Counted from the stretch's first letter, positions 1 through 11,668 are shown. The stretch: DNA of 64,000 nt from Aurelia coerulea (GCA_039566865.1 CM076952.1:14776501-14840500), one strand, 5' to 3'. Translations and numbers: made by a program. The notes: a model not told the origin generated them from the letters alone.

Positions 1-1
1 A

Positions 2-351
2 AAAGTACGCACTACGTCCTTTGGAATCGAGTCTGTAGCTTTCCTTGGAAATAGGATGTGGCAGCTGCTACCACACGAAATAAAAGACTCCAACACCCTT
101 CAAATTTTCAAAAAGCAAATACGGTGCTGGAATGGTGATAAATGCAACTGTAGGCTTTGCAAAACATATGTACAACAGGTTGGGTTCATAACAGGATAGT
201 TAGCGAAATTACTGTAATTATACATATACATATTTTTTTTTCTTAGATTAGATTGTAAATTTTGTAGATAAGTAGGCCTTAATTAGCTGTAATTTTAGCT
301 ATGGTTTTTGTTTTCAGCCAATAAATTAATGATGATGATGATGATGATGAT
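2..351 (+). mobile_element. LINE 3' end: ORF2 C-terminus and (GAT)n tail
   Basis: An open frame enters from the window edge and stops at TAG 197-199. It reads like the extreme C-terminus of a CR1/L2-like LINE ORF2: a block containing FLGNRMWQLLP, then FKKQIRCWNGDKCNCRLC, where the closely spaced cysteines are the family hallmark. About 130 bp of AT-rich 3' UTR follows and ends in a GAT microsatellite (about 329-351), the kind of short-repeat tail these LINEs carry instead of a long poly(A). The same C-terminal motif recurs on the minus strand near 22200 and 32230. The copy continues upstream of the window, so its 5' extent is unknown. Confidence 0.8.
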
Positions 352-956
352 TTGTAATAAAACTAGTAACAAATGGAAGAAGGAAATGGTGCAATACGAG
401 AGAAATGATGCAAAGAGACAATGTTTACTTCGGAGAAAAACAGGTAACGAACGTTCAAATTCGTTATATTTGAATGGTCCGCGGTCTTCTAAAATCCTTG
501 TCCGAATTTTAGATTTTACCGGTGTTAAAGTCTAGAACGCGGACGAGAAAACCGCGGACTATTGTTCTCGTTTGGTCCGCGTGTCCGCGTCGTCCGCGTT
601 GTCCGCGGTTTAGACCTGGCCCTTCGCTGGACTAAAACTTCCCGCCCGACGTGCGCCACTGCCAGTACTATCGACGAGCGAGTAATATTTTCTGAACGCA
701 GTCATGCTTACTTTGAAGTAAAAATTGTTCTGTAAAATGTAAAAAATTAGCAGTATTTGCCCCCTAGCATTTCTTCACTGGCGCCATCTCTGGTTCTATC
801 TTGACAGAAATTTAACATTTGGAATGTGCGAATGACAAAATGGCCGCCGCATGTGCAAAGTTGAAGCGGGAAGTAATGCCATGTTTTTCGCCGATGTGAT
901 TAGTTTTAGATGGTTTTATTATAAAGAAAGTTCCAGTTTTGAATGTTATGAATTAG
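352..956. other. No gene seen; CG-rich GTCCGCG repeat patch
   Basis: No coding signal is recognisable. A compact cluster of four TCCGCG repeats with 8-10-bp spacing lies at 574-608, and one more copy lies near 478. The rest is AT-rich and may include the 5' region of the ORF1 relic that follows. Confidence 0.4.
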
Positions 957-1460
957 GTGAATATGATTATGGCTGATGCAGAAGTAATTACTGCTGTTTG
1001 CAAACAGCTCCTTGCCATGCAGGAAAACAGCGTCACAAACATGGTGAAAGTTTTGATTGACGATGTCAAGGCTGATCTACGATCGCTGAGGAATGATATA
1101 AATAGCCTTCAAGTAAGTGCACAGTTTACAAGCACGCAAACTGAAGAGCTGAAGTCAAGGGTAGAACTTATTGAGAGAAAGTACGCGAAAGTCGAAAAGG
1201 GCCTAACCAGCCATGAAAAGGACATTGATTTTGTTGTTGGTAAATGCGACTACCTAGAAAACAAGAGTCGCCGCAATAACATCAAAGTGATTGGTATAGA
1301 TGATTCTAAAGGCATGAATGAGTCATGGGAAGAATCCGAAAAGATTATCAAGGATAAGATTCGTGATCTTCTTCAAATTCAAGATGAGTTGGTGATTGAG
1401 CGTGCTCACAGAGTGGGAAATTGGCCCAGAAAACGTGATGATGGGACAGAAGAATCAAGG
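957..1460 (+). pseudogene. LINE ORF1-like protein, truncated
   Basis: The first about 168 residues resemble the ORF1 product of L1-like or related LINEs, an RNA-binding chaperone. An N-terminal heptad-rich coiled coil (roughly residues 15-105) is followed by LENKSRRNNIKVIGI, an ESWEESEKIIKDK block and ERAHRVGNW, the usual start of the ORF1 RNA-recognition fold. The frame then runs into gypsy integrase sequence near base 1461 instead of the expected rest of the fold, so this is a 3'-truncated or interrupted relic. The ATG at 963 (MIMADAEVI) is as plausible a start as 957. No ORF2 follows. Confidence 0.75.
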
Positions 1461-2604
1461 CCAATCGCCCAGTGGAAATAAGTATGCCCTGATCATAGTG
1501 GACCATTTCTCTAAATGGCCTGAAGTCATACCATTAAGGGATATTGATGCACCAACCATTGCCCGTGCAATCTATGATCAATGGATTTGTCGCTATGGTG
1601 TAATGAAACGTCTGCACAGCGATGGTGCTCCAAATGTTCATGGCTGCGTAATCAAGGAAATTTCCACCTTATTGGGGATAGGAAAGTCAAAGTCTTCTCG
1701 CCTACACCTGCAAGGGGATGGTTTGTCTGAAGCAATGGTGAAACAAGTTAAGAGTTGTATCCAGAAACAGGTAGATAAATTTGGAAGAAACTGGGACTTA
1801 CATCTCCAAGCAGCTGTTTATGCCATCAGATCCAGCATCAGCAGTAGTACAAAGGTATCACCAGCAGAACTGATCTTAGGTGACAAGCTGTCCCTTCCAA
1901 CTCAACTTTTAACCACACAATCACCAGCAAAACTCCTACAACCCAACACAGCCCACCATATCAAACAAGCACAACAATTTGCAACAGATCTCGGAACCAG
2001 CCTCAAACAGTCTTTCGACAGTTTAAATCGTACACTCTCAGCAACTCGCGGCAAAATGAAAGCTCAGTAGGACAAGAACACCAAGAAACATCACTACAAT
2101 GTTCATGACACTGTAATGCTTTGGAAACCTACCCCAAAGAAAGGCATCTCTCGTTGCTGGCAACCGAAGTGGTCTGGACCATGGACAGTTGTTCGATTAG
2201 TTGGTGAAGTAAATTGTCAATTAATCAACACTGAAAACAAATTAAGTCCAGTTGTACACGTAAATCAGCTGAAGTACATCCCCAAAAGATTTTCTCACCC
2301 AAATGACTCTTCAACTCATGACCAAAGTATCACCCAACAAAACACTAGTCAAGCCACTTGTGACATATTTGATCGCTTTGACAATGTAACTAACGACCCA
2401 ACTCACAATCATGATATCGTTCAAGAAGAAGGCGGGAATGATATGCCAGAAAATGTTAATGAACGAAACGAACAGTTCAATCAAGGTGAAAACAATGCGA
2501 ACGATAACATTATTCCTAACAATCAAAGGATGAATGAGAACTGGTGCAGACTTGATATTTCAAACATTTTACCTAGCAGAACAAGATCAAAGTCAGTGTC
2601 TTAA
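1461..2604 (+). mobile_element. Ty3/gypsy retrotransposon integrase 3' part
   Basis: The frame carries the retroviral-type integrase catalytic core: YALIIVDHFSKWPEV with the first Asp, LHSDGAPNVHG with the second Asp, and a Glu in GDGLSEAMVK at the expected later spacing. A C-terminal GPY/F-like block (KWSGPWTVVRLVGEV) and a hydrophilic tail follow. One in-frame TAG at 2068-2070 separates the core from the GPY/F part, so the copy is dead. Gag, protease, reverse transcriptase and RNase H are absent upstream, where LINE ORF1 sequence is found instead, so the element is heavily 5'-truncated or recombined. A purine-rich tract (about 2616-2628) and a candidate LTR follow directly. Confidence 0.85.
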
Positions 2605-2628
2605 GAACGAAGTCAAATGGGGGGATAG

Positions 2629-2790
2629 TGTTATCCCCCGTAACTGCATAATTTATGTAATAAATTATAGCCTCCCTTTGGAGGCCAGCACATGTTTTAG
2701 GCATTCGAAGGAATCCAAGTTTGAGTACAGTCACGTATACAAATTATCTTCTATGCTTCTAACCTGACCTGGTCTGGTAGTTAAATAACA
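2629..2790 (+). repeat. Candidate 3' LTR of the gypsy element (162 bp)
   Basis: The segment starts TGTTAT and ends ATAACA, a perfect 6-bp inverted terminus of TG...CA type. It lies just after a polypurine tract (AAATGGGGGGATAG). The antisense gag relic is readable up to exactly the next base, which independently supports the right boundary. No matching 5' LTR is present, so the call rests on position and termini. Confidence 0.6.
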
Positions 2791-3180
2791 CTCCTGCAAA
2801 CTAACGGCAAAATGGTCAACACTTTCACCTGGATCCTGTACCCTTTTTGCAAAATTATATCTTTTCTCCGTAACTGTCGTGTTTTTTTCAAACTTCTGCA
2901 CTAAAACCTTTCCCCAAGCTGCAAATCCTCCGTCGACTCTGCTACTCTGAACGCATCCTCGCTCAGATTAAACAACAAAGCTAAACGTTTCTTCTTATCG
3001 TCTTTCAAGTCACTAGCTTCATAATACAGCAATGTTTTTACTCCAAAATAAATCAAAATCTTTTCCCAACTTAAACTTTTCTGGTCTACGAAAAATCGAT
3101 TGCAACTTCGTAGCACGTTCTTGTTGTGCAGCTCCATCAGCTTGGCCTGCATCCTGTTGTGGCGGATGCATATTTATTTA
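2791..3180 (-). pseudogene. Retrotransposon gag-like relic, antisense
   Basis: Read on the minus strand, the region shows a gypsy-type gag/capsid pattern spread over several frames. RRPEKFKLGKDFDLFW comes first, then LLFNLSEDAFRVAES, then FEKNTTVTEKRYNFAKR and DPGESVDHFAVSLQE. At least one frameshift near 3040 and one break near 2900 make it non-functional. It runs into the LTR end at 2790 in opposite orientation to the gypsy integrase, so the integrase-bearing element probably landed in, or recombined with, another gypsy copy. Confidence 0.6.
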
Positions 3181-3720
3181 CAGATTTACAAACAGCACGA
3201 TCAAATATCTTCAAAGATCTCGGTAGAACCTCCAAAATTTTATGTCACGAAGCGTGTCCAAACGATCACGAGAAGCTCAGTAGTAAACACGCATTCTTCG
3301 GCCATCTACATCTTCAATTTATCTCTCAACTCAACTCCAACTTTTTTTTTTATATCACAAATAAAAATAACTAAATCCAACGAAATATAAATATTCTGTG
3401 GCTGCCATAGCTGGAAAGGACATTATGTCATCGAAATCCAACTACGGCAGCCACTTACATCAATGGAAAAATATGCATCAAATTTTAAGAAAAGAACAAG
3501 AACAACACGGGCGTCTCTGAAAGAAGAACTCCCTCCACTTTACAGCAGTTGCTTGGCTCTCAAACAAGCACAGATAGATGAAACACCTAAAGCTACCGCG
3601 AGGATTATGTATTACAACATATCTGCTATTCGTGATACAAATAGGAGTACTTCTTTGCAAGACACCCGCTACAAATACTACAAATAAAATGAAAATGTTG
3701 CTGCTGTTTTATGCCTACAT
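3181..3720. other. No recognised gene; one short orphan frame
   Basis: A 74-codon frame at 3463-3687 (+) is basic and serine/tyrosine-rich with no motif I recognise. A homopyrimidine stretch near 3340 is the only other feature. I see no splice or promoter signals worth calling. Confidence 0.3.
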
Positions 3721-4475
3721 TTAATTTGAAAACCTTTTCGTATTTTTGATAAAAGAAATTGTTGCTTCAAGGATTATTCGATTGATAATGAAATTATACT
3801 GCGAGTCCCCGAACAGAAGCAAATCATCTAAATTCATATTTAAACCAGGAACTTTGGAGAGCTGATCAAAGAGGTCCTGCCGCATCGAGTCAAACAAGGG
3901 GCAATGCAGGAGAAAGTGTTCATTGTCTTCCCTGTCGGTACTATCAAAGTTGTGTCTAAATTTATGTTCATTCAGTGCACTAAACTTCAAACGCAACTTT
4001 GTCAGTAATCTGATACCTTCAATATCAGAAATATTGTAGACAGAATTTCGCTCAGGTCTTATGATTTTTAATAATTTGCTTTTGAACTGAGAAAGGGACA
4101 TTGAATTTTTGATCTCTTCCCCAAGCATATTCCACTCAAACTAGGTATTATGAAAGTGAGTATTAGAAAAACGATTGGTTCTAGCAACATGTACTTCATA
4201 ATCCCGAGAGTGTCTAAGACTGTAGTTGAGTTGACGTTCAGGAGGGATTTCATCAAAAAGGTAGCCTGGTGATCGTGATTTCATTAAGTTAAAGAAATGA
4301 CACAGCCTCCTGTACCATCTTCTGTCATACAGACTATCCCTTCCTAATTCTTCATAAAGTCTTTGCCTATTTGTACCTCTCCAAGCACCAGCAACAGCTA
4401 AGGCTGCAGAGTATTGTGTCTGTTCAAGCCTTTGCGTAAATGTTAAGCGCATGTCTGGGTCATATTTGTGGTAAT
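3721..4475 (-). pseudogene. LINE A ORF2 C-terminal region
   Basis: Two frames in the same phase, separated by one stop at about 4138-4140, encode the post-RT C-terminal domain. Recognisable blocks are QRLEQTQYSAALAVAGAW, RQRLYEELGRDSLYDRRWYR, a KLLKIIRPERNSVYNI block and EDNEHFLLHCPLFDSMRQ. The Cys/His pattern with a preceding HNF is shared with LINE D at 34762-35459, so the two are sister families. This domain probably binds the element RNA or the DNA target. The C-terminus is at 3721. Confidence 0.8.
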
Positions 4476-4483
4476 AAATGATG

Positions 4484-4784
4484 CGGGGGGGGGGGGGGGG
4501 GTACTTGACTTGAGGATGGACGGGGGTCTGCCGCCCGGTTTTCAGAAAGCTACACTCGTCTAATTACCGAAATTTGCTTTTGATACCCACTTTTATGATG
4601 AATTTTGGCGGAAAACTGCCCATTTTAATCATCTTTTGCGAGTTTCAGCAAGACCCCACCCATGTTTATGGAAAATCTGCCGAAAAAGGACCCTTGTTTA
4701 GAGAATTTTGGGGCCAAAAACCCACCCATATGGGCGGCACATACCCGTACCATAAATATGTTATGCACCCCCCCCTCCCCCGGG
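4484..4784. mobile_element. G-run MITE with 8-bp target duplication
   Basis: The 301-bp insert begins CGGGGG within a long G run and ends CCCCCGGG. It is flanked by perfect AAATGATG duplications (4476-4483 and 4785-4792). Without it, LINE A reads straight from YGDII into YYHKYDPDMR. The interior repeats a loose ACCCA...TTTTAT theme. It matches in size, end type and 8-bp duplication the element at 27405-27709. An 8-bp duplication suggests hAT-like or related transposition, but the ends are not canonical hAT, so the superfamily is open. Confidence 0.75.
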
Positions 4785-4919
4785 AAATGATGTCTCCATA
4801 ATCTAAGTGTGGTCTTACGTATAACTTGTAGATTTGGTCTAACACATCCCTAAACACATACTTTGACAGAAATTTTATCATCCCTATGCCCCCTCTAGCC
4901 TTGCCAATAGCCTCTTTAA

Positions 4920-5794
4920 CCCTATTTTAACCGGGTAAAAAAAAGTGATTTTCTACCGGGGGGCGTTTTTGGCCCCCCCCCTGTTTTTCTCCGCAAGTAT
5001 AGCAGCTATGACAATGAAACTTGCACTGTGTCATAATTGAACAAAGGAGAATCTAAAAATAGCACCAATCAATCATTAGTCGCGTGATTGGTTGCTAGGC
5101 AACCAAAAACAATGCAAATTTTGAGAAAATCGAGCTATTTGCAGAAAAGGGCCCATTATTCGCAAATGGCGAGATCAAATTGGCAAAAACCATCCAAATA
5201 CATGCTTGATATCATTAATTTGTAGTTTCATATGGTTTCGTACGGATATTTGTGGTTTCTAATAAATTAACTAATTAAATAATGAAAATTTGATTCAATG
5301 CAAAATTGTAAGCTCAATAATTATGATTTAAAACCATTAATTTCGCATGTTACTGGTGAAATCAAGTACCTTCATCGATATTTGAGGTAATTCCATCAGT
5401 TTTACATAAAAAATTACTCATTCATTAGGAATATGACGTCATAAAGATTGATGACGACATAGAAATAATAAACTGCTGATGTCAGCAAATGTGCATAAAT
5501 TATATATCAAACGAAAGTACTCATCGAGACGAATCGAATGGTATATATATTGTTGAGATTTAGTAACAAAGGAAGAAATTAGAGCCATTTTTAAGAATTT
5601 CTTTGTGACCACTCTCCAAATATGGGCATGTGGTGGTCACGTGATCAAACAATAGGTATTGAAATTTCTATTTTGTGATTGCCAACTAAATTCTAGGAAA
5701 AGTCAAGGAGTTTCAGCACTGTAGGTGACATCGTTTGGGAGCTATTAAAAATCCGATAGGGGGGGCGAAAAACGCCCCCCCGGTTAAAATAGGG
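4920..5794. mobile_element. piggyBac-like MITE, TTAA target
   Basis: This 875-bp insert has perfect 16-bp inverted ends (CCCTATTTTAACCGGG) flanked by TTAA on both sides (4916-4919 and 5795-5798), as in piggyBac. Just inside each end sits a GC hairpin, GGGGGGCG-TTTTT-flanked, in inverted orientation, giving a two-layer terminal structure. The 830-bp interior is AT-rich with no transposase frame, so it would need a transposase in trans. It sits in the LINE A reverse transcriptase C-terminal region. Confidence 0.85.
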
Positions 5795-5798
5795 TTAA

Positions 5799-6933
5799 TA
5801 CCCTTTAATATGACTTAGAAAATTCAGTTCAGAATCAAGTTGCATTCCAAGATGCGTGTGCTCAGATTTTCTCTCAACTTCATCATTGCCTAGGAAAATG
5901 TGTGGATGGAATGGCTTTACTTTTTTGCAAGAGAAAACAACCTCTTCAGTTTTCTTTACATTAAACTGCATTTTCCATTGCCATGCCCATAATCGAACTC
6001 TGTCAAGATCTGCATTGAGTTCATCAGCAGACCTTCTTTCATCTTCGACAACCGAGAAGAGAGATGTATCATCCACAAACATTTTGACATCACAATTCAA
6101 ATTCTCAACAAGATCATTTATGTAGACAAGAAAAAACAGAGGACCCAAGACAGAGCCCTGTGGCACACCAGCACATATCGGTGCCCATTTTGAGCTTTTC
6201 CCGTTCAGAACAACTCGCTGTTTTCGATTTGCTAAGTAGTCCTGGATCAAAGTAAGGACGCTCCAATTTACACCATTGCACTTTAATTTGTGTAGGAGGC
6301 CCTCATGCCAAACCCTGTCAAAGGCTTTGGAAAGATCAAGAAAGACGGCGCTAGTTTCAAGGGTAGGACAAGCTTCAAATGCTTTGTAGATGTTGTGGGT
6401 GATAGATAACAACTGATTAATAGTGGAATCTCCCGGCTGAAAACCTGATTGTTGTTGGGTTAGAAGTCTATTCTCAGAAAGATGTTTATAAATTTCGTCA
6501 AACATTACTTTTTCAAATATCTTCCCAAATATAGTTAGAAGCGAAATGGGCCTATAGTTCGTTTTGTTCTCCCTGCTGTCTTTCTTGTGGATAGGAATTA
6601 CGTTTGCCTTTTTCCAAACTGAAGGATAAGTTCCTGTCTCCAAAGATTTTTCAAAGATTAAACATAGGGGCTCAACTATCGAGGCATCGCATATCTTAAT
6701 CATATGAACAGATATATCGTCAAAGCCGCCAGCTTTTTTGCAATCAAGGGCACGAATTAATAGTAGTACTTTATCCCTGTTAATGGCAATATCCGTCAAA
6801 GTTGAATTGCACCGGGGTAAAAAGTTAGGAATTGTACAGCCGGTTGATATTGCGGAACACTGTTGCACAAAGATATCATTGAAAATGTTAGCCTTGGTAT
6901 CTACGTTAGTAACAATGATACCATTTTCTAGAA
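5799..6933 (-). pseudogene. LINE A reverse transcriptase domain
   Basis: A long open stretch (357 codons in the main frame) carries the complete non-LTR reverse transcriptase core. Visible are NYRPISLL, QQQSGFQPGDST, the motif A block FLDLSKAFDRVWH, motif B AGVPQGSVLGPLFF and motif C MFVDDTSLF, where F-V-D-D replaces the more common Y/F-A-D-D. The enzyme makes cDNA at a nicked chromosomal target. The N-terminal side is contiguous across the MITE at 6936-7354, the C-terminal side across the piggyBac-like insert. The core itself has no stop, so LINE A was young when it began to collect insertions. Confidence 0.9.
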
Positions 6934-6935
6934 TA

Positions 6936-7354
6936 GACCATTTCGCAATTTGGAAAAGGGACTGAGGATAGCGCGGCCGATTCTGACAGCCTTGGCAACA
7001 AGTAGGAAATCTAGGAAATCCCCTCTTCTGCAGCTGGGCCTAAACTGAGCCGTTTCAAAGTCGAGGGAAACAACTGAAATAAAATGGCTCAAAACACATT
7101 CACAAATGAGCGAAAAGATTGCAAAACGGCAAAATAATCCAAAGACAACACTTACCATGCTAAACAAGCATCACATAACTCTTGGAAGTTGCAAATAAAT
7201 CGAAAATAGCTCGAGTTTGGTGAGAGATGCGAGCGAGCCGCCAACCGTACACTTTGCACTGCAGAAGAGGGGATTCCCTAGATTTCCCTGTTGCCAAGGC
7301 TGTCAGAATGGGCCGCGCTCTCTTCAGTCTCTTTCTCCAAATTGCGAAATGGTC
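6936..7354. mobile_element. Long-TIR MITE with TA target
   Basis: The 419-bp insert has inverted ends of about 100 bp, starting GACCATTTCGCAATTTGG and including GCTGTCAGAA and GAGGGGATT blocks on both sides. It is flanked by TA (6934-6935, 7355-7356). The LINE A frame GIPPI-ENGII closes when one TA is kept. TA targets fit the Tc1/mariner superfamily. There is no coding interior. Confidence 0.85.
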
Positions 7355-7474
7355 TATTGGAGGAATTCCCGAAATGCTCTTTTTATTCATTAGTTTGTTC
7401 AAGGTAGACCAATACGCTTTGATACCACTGTTGGGGTCAGACAATTTCCTACCTAGCTTTAAGTAATATTTTTC

Positions 7475-7737
7475 ATGGCGATTGAATGCAATTTAATCGC
7501 AATTAATGGAACGTGATGTTAGTTTCTTAGTCAATAGGGCTGTGTCCCTTGTGACCATGTTTACAACTTTATCTTTGTGACAATATCGTTTAAAGTAACT
7601 TCTTGCGTTGGGGCATGTCGGCTGCACGTGGAATGTCTGTTGTTCAAAGGAATATAAAAAGTAATACTGGCATGTTTATCAGTCGTCTATAATCAAAGCA
7701 GCGCGCTGGTTTGCACCAGAGGAGCGCAGATTATTTT
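7475..7737 (+). repeat. YR element repeat A1
   Basis: Left terminal repeat, starting ATGGCGATTGAATGCAATTT. Its sequence matches A2 at 11669-11931 essentially base for base until both reach GCAGATTATTTT, after which they diverge. The near-identity implies a recent insertion. Confidence 0.85.
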
Positions 7738-8873
7738 TCGCTGAGAAGGTAGTGGCCTATCCAAGATGTTGCGTGGTTTGTTGTTTGGTCGTTCATGGTG
7801 AGATCCAACCATTAATTTATTTTCTTTACTAAATGTTTGTTCATATTTTGGCTGACTCTTAGAGCAATTTGAATTGTATTATGTTGGGAAAGATCTGGGA
7901 TTTGGCCAAAGATCAGAAGACCGACTCGTTTTGAGGCCTGGCGGGTATCGCGACATGCAGTATATCGTGCGTTAAAAATTTTGCTGCTGAAGCTTTGCAC
8001 GGTGACACTGTAGAGCTTTCAGGCTGGTTCAGAGTGAGGTAAATGGGCTTTTGTGGGCTTTTGGACCTTTTCATTTCATTTCCTTTAGGGTTGCATGCAC
8101 TGTTTACTTGCCCACCTTGTGCTGCATGTCGTGTTTGCTTGTGCTCGCCTCGCCCAATTCGAACTCGGTCTCCTGTTCTAATTGGTCACTTGAGATAATC
8201 TTATACACTGTTCGCCATATTCTTGCAGGAGCTAGTATTGCTTTATGTTATTTGTTGAATCATGACTTTCCCGAATTTCCAGTCATTTTCACGGTTAAAA
8301 CAAAACTGCTTGGGCGCTTTTCAAGAAGCCACGCCCGGTTGGATTTCTAGCACTGTACCTGGAAAAATCTGTATTTTGGACTCTGTATTATTTGCTCTTG
8401 TTCAAACCAGTTCTCAGGCTTCACGCTTTTATAATTCCGTCTTGTGACTAGGGCTTGGGCTAGTGTCGCGTAGTAGAATGTTTCGCTGTCATTATTTTCC
8501 TTTTTCCACAGGCGACTGTGTGGATTGTTTTGGAACTAGTAGAGTCTTCTTAAGGGGTTCTGAGTGCCTTGGGTATTATAGTCTTGTGAACATTTGGTAA
8601 TGGCTAAGATTTTTGGTATTTTCAAATCGTGCAAAGCATCACATTCTTGCATTCCAACGATTTTTCAACTGGTCTCAGTCGTCATATTCATTTCTCATTT
8701 CGGGAATGCGTGCTTGTATCTACATTCCTTTCAGGCGTGTGTGCCTGAAGGTTTTCGGACACTGCGGGTCTGGAAATAGCTATCATTGTAAATGAAAATT
8801 GTTTTGCTTCTATCAACGCCCTCACCTTATGGATCTACACGGATTTTTTATTTGTTTGTTTTGTTTCAATTTA

Positions 8874-9303
8874 ATTTTTTGTTTTTATAAGAAACTTGGG
8901 TAGCACTTAATACTAAAAGTCTCTTAGTTTCGCTTGAACGTTGGGTTGTTTCAACAGTAAAATGTTCTGGGTTAGTTTCTTATTTTTTGGGGCCTAAAAA
9001 TTGCGTTTTGGTTCGAAGTTGAGCCTTCTTATCGTGAAAGGGCTTGCATTTTGCATTGATATTGTCAGCTCAGATAAGCCATGCATATTAAGGCTGAAAG
9101 TTACTGTTTCTTGCAGTCTAAAGTTGAAAAGAAAAATGAAGGTAGCTTTGTCAGAGAGTATCGAACCGTAATCTACCACTCTTATTCTAGAAAAGATTTA
9201 GAGTTTCTTAATTTTTCTTGAGCGGTAGTGCTTGAGTTTCTTGAAGTTTTGGTCATCATAGTACTGGATTCTGATAAGCCTGTTGCTTGTAAAGTAAAAC
9301 GTG
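8874..9303. mobile_element. CACG-family MITE, copy 1
   Basis: Inside the YR element. It matches copies at 17529-17945 and 51833-52254: TTTTTATAAGAAACTTGG near the left, a shared middle (GAAGTTGAGCCTTCTT) and AAAACGTG before TA on the right. The left terminus is eroded, so that edge is approximate. Confidence 0.7.
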
Positions 9304-9922
9304 TATGCTGAAATGTTTGGCAGTTACCTTGAAGTTTAGCCCTCGGATTCTAATGCAGTGTTTTTCTTTCAGATTTGAATAATTTGTTCAAATTTCTCTT
9401 GACAGGTGGAATTCACTCCATTCAAGTTAACCTAACTATGGATATAAAAATGCCTCTTATAAACAAAAAATCAAATAACAAAAAACAAAAACAAAACAAA
9501 AACAAAACAAAAGTTTAAGACAAAAGACAAGTTTGCGAGTTTGTCTATCATTTAGTTTTGATTATCGAAGTTGAATAAAGATTTTAGATAAACAAACAGT
9601 TTTTGGTCCGTAAGGCAATTCAAAGTATGTGCTCTGGTGAATGGGTTTCAATATTCTATTAATCTAGTGTATACGCCAACCAGGTTTAGCTCTTTGGACT
9701 GCTCTCTGTTTGCATGAATGATATTCCTCCCTTGAAACTAGTTGGAGAATCCTAGAAGGGGCTGAAAGTATATCAAACTGCTAGTAAAGAGAAGAGAAGT
9801 AGTATAGAAGCAACAACTTCACCAAAACAAAAATATTAAAGCAAATGAAAAAGATGAAATGAAATATTCGCAAGTATCTTTACTGTCTATTGAATATGGG
9901 AAATGGATATGTGTGCAATATA

Positions 9923-10321
9923 CAGTAGAAACCCGCATAAAAGAACCTGTTTTTATAAGAACCTAGAGGCTGAAATTCAATCTTTAAAACCCCCTAAATA
10001 AGAACCCCTAAGAGGCTGAAACTGGGAAAGGTTCTTATATAATAGCTTTAATGTAAATTATTAAAATGACAAGAATGTTTAGAATTCTTCACATCCTGAT
10101 CAGACTTCTTCATTGGTACAAAAGATTTGTTCTCAAGAATTCTCAAGAAATCTCAAGAATTCTTGGGCTGGAAAACAGTGTTAATGTGTGCAAGGCCTGC
10201 TCATATATAAGAACCTTTTTAAGAACCTTACAGGCTGGAATTTAGAATAGCAGCCATTTAATTAAGAACCAATTCAGGCTGCCCAGAAAAAACCTAGGTT
10301 CTTTTATGCGGGTTTCTACTG
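9923..10321. mobile_element. pogo/Tigger-like MITE
   Basis: The 399-bp element has inverted ends CAGTAGAAACCCGCATAAAA, flanked by TA (9921-9922 and 10322-10323). A CAGT start and TA duplication are typical of pogo/Tigger derivatives. Subterminal AAGAACCT blocks repeat several times inside, probably transposase-binding sites. There is no coding frame. It is nested in the YR element. Confidence 0.8.
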
Positions 10322-11358
10322 TAATGCATTGAATCCATTGCAGTCAAGGATACCAATGTTAAATCTCACCTGAGGTGTAGTTTAAAACAAAAAACAAATA
10401 AAAACAAAAACAAAAACAAAAACAAAAACAAAAACAAAGGAAAAAAAATATAAGAAGATCGGAAAGAATATCATATAAAAATCTTCATTTTGAGGGCAAT
10501 AAACCTACTATTTCGGGACTTGCAGAATGGGCTTTGACGCAAAAATCCTACAATCCTACAATGGCAACCCACGAGATTTGCTAGTTATGTTCAGATTGGA
10601 TAACGAAGTTTCTTGTTTGCAGCATCCAAATCGACTTCCTTTTGGGAGTATAGTTTCCCTTTGAATTGAAAGTTACTTTATGTGAAGGCCTATACATCTA
10701 GTTTTGGTACTAGTTGCACTAACTGCAAATAATTAATTGCTTTCAATCAACTTACCACCTTCTTTTTGGGGGATAGGGCTTGAAAGGGCAATCCATTTTT
10801 AGCAATACTTGTAAATATTTAGAGCCTCTGTTTTACATTTTGCAGATGAAACTTGCAAAGGACGGTGCTTTCCTTTTTCCACAGATGCATCATTTAAACA
10901 AAAATCAACAACAAAAACACTCTCTCTGGCATACGATTTTGCAGTTTTGAAGTTTTGTATTTCCTAGTTCTTTTGACAATCAGTCAATCCTCATCATTTT
11001 AGTCTCTTTAATTCAAAACGGCTAAAATCAATAGTTGGCAGGCCCAGGCTGGATAAGTATGTGTATCGTTGTGTTGTTCTGCAGTTGTGGTGTAAAGTTC
11101 GTAAAAACAAGAAGTAAAACAAACTTGTAAATATGAAAATGTATTTATGAAAATATAAAAAAAAAAAGAATCAAGGAGATGAGCAGAAGAAGAAGTGACA
11201 GAAGAAAAGAAAAAGTAAAAAAGTAAAAAAAAAAGTAAAACAAATCCCCTAATGTAGGGGTGGCCAAGTGCTCGGTCGTAGAGCACAAATCCTGCAGCTT
11301 TCTCTGCTTTCTGCCTTTCTCTCTCAGGTGGTGATTGGGTGGGGCACTGCGTGTTGGG

Positions 11359-11668
11359 CGGAAAAAGTAAGGTTTTCAGTCCAATCACCGACCGTAAAAG
11401 TTGTTGTTGTATATTCGTGCTAGCAAATTCCGGGCAACTGCACTACTGCCCAATTTTCTAGCGATTATTTGTTTTTGGCCTATTTCGCTAAATCATCAAA
11501 ATTTGCGCTAAAAGATGTTTTGTCGCGTTTTTCATCAGTTTCGGAACCGCGCGGACAAACCCCTATGATAGAAGATGTTTATTGTGGCTATTTTATGTTA
11601 GTCATTCTGGACATTGTAAACTTGAGGGGTTTGTCCTTATATTTCTTTATAATCAAAGGAACCATTAA
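11359..11668 (+). repeat. YR element repeat B1
   Basis: 310-bp repeat from CGGAAAAAGTAAGG to ACCATTAA, directly abutting A2. It is repeated as B2 at 12008-12317 with almost no differences. It contains a 73-codon frame that is simply duplicated with the repeat. Confidence 0.85.

Larger units (their letters stand above)
7738..11358. other. Non-coding interior of the YR element
   Basis: About 3.6 kb without any long frame: the longest are under 130 codons and low-complexity. The plus strand is T-rich to about 9400, then come A-rich simple repeats of AACAAA type (9467-9512 and 10385-10452). The interior holds two later MITE insertions (about 8874-9303 and 9923-10321). Some spots resemble polypyrimidine-AG acceptors (for example near 8090), so captured gene-derived or intronic sequence is possible, but I cannot identify a source. 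Confidence 0.6.

Noticed and set aside
11008..11388. A 126-codon minus-strand frame with a hydrophobic centre inside the YR element
   Set aside because: The hydrophobic part is a translation of AAAAGTAAAA-type low complexity; no recombinase or RT motif is present.
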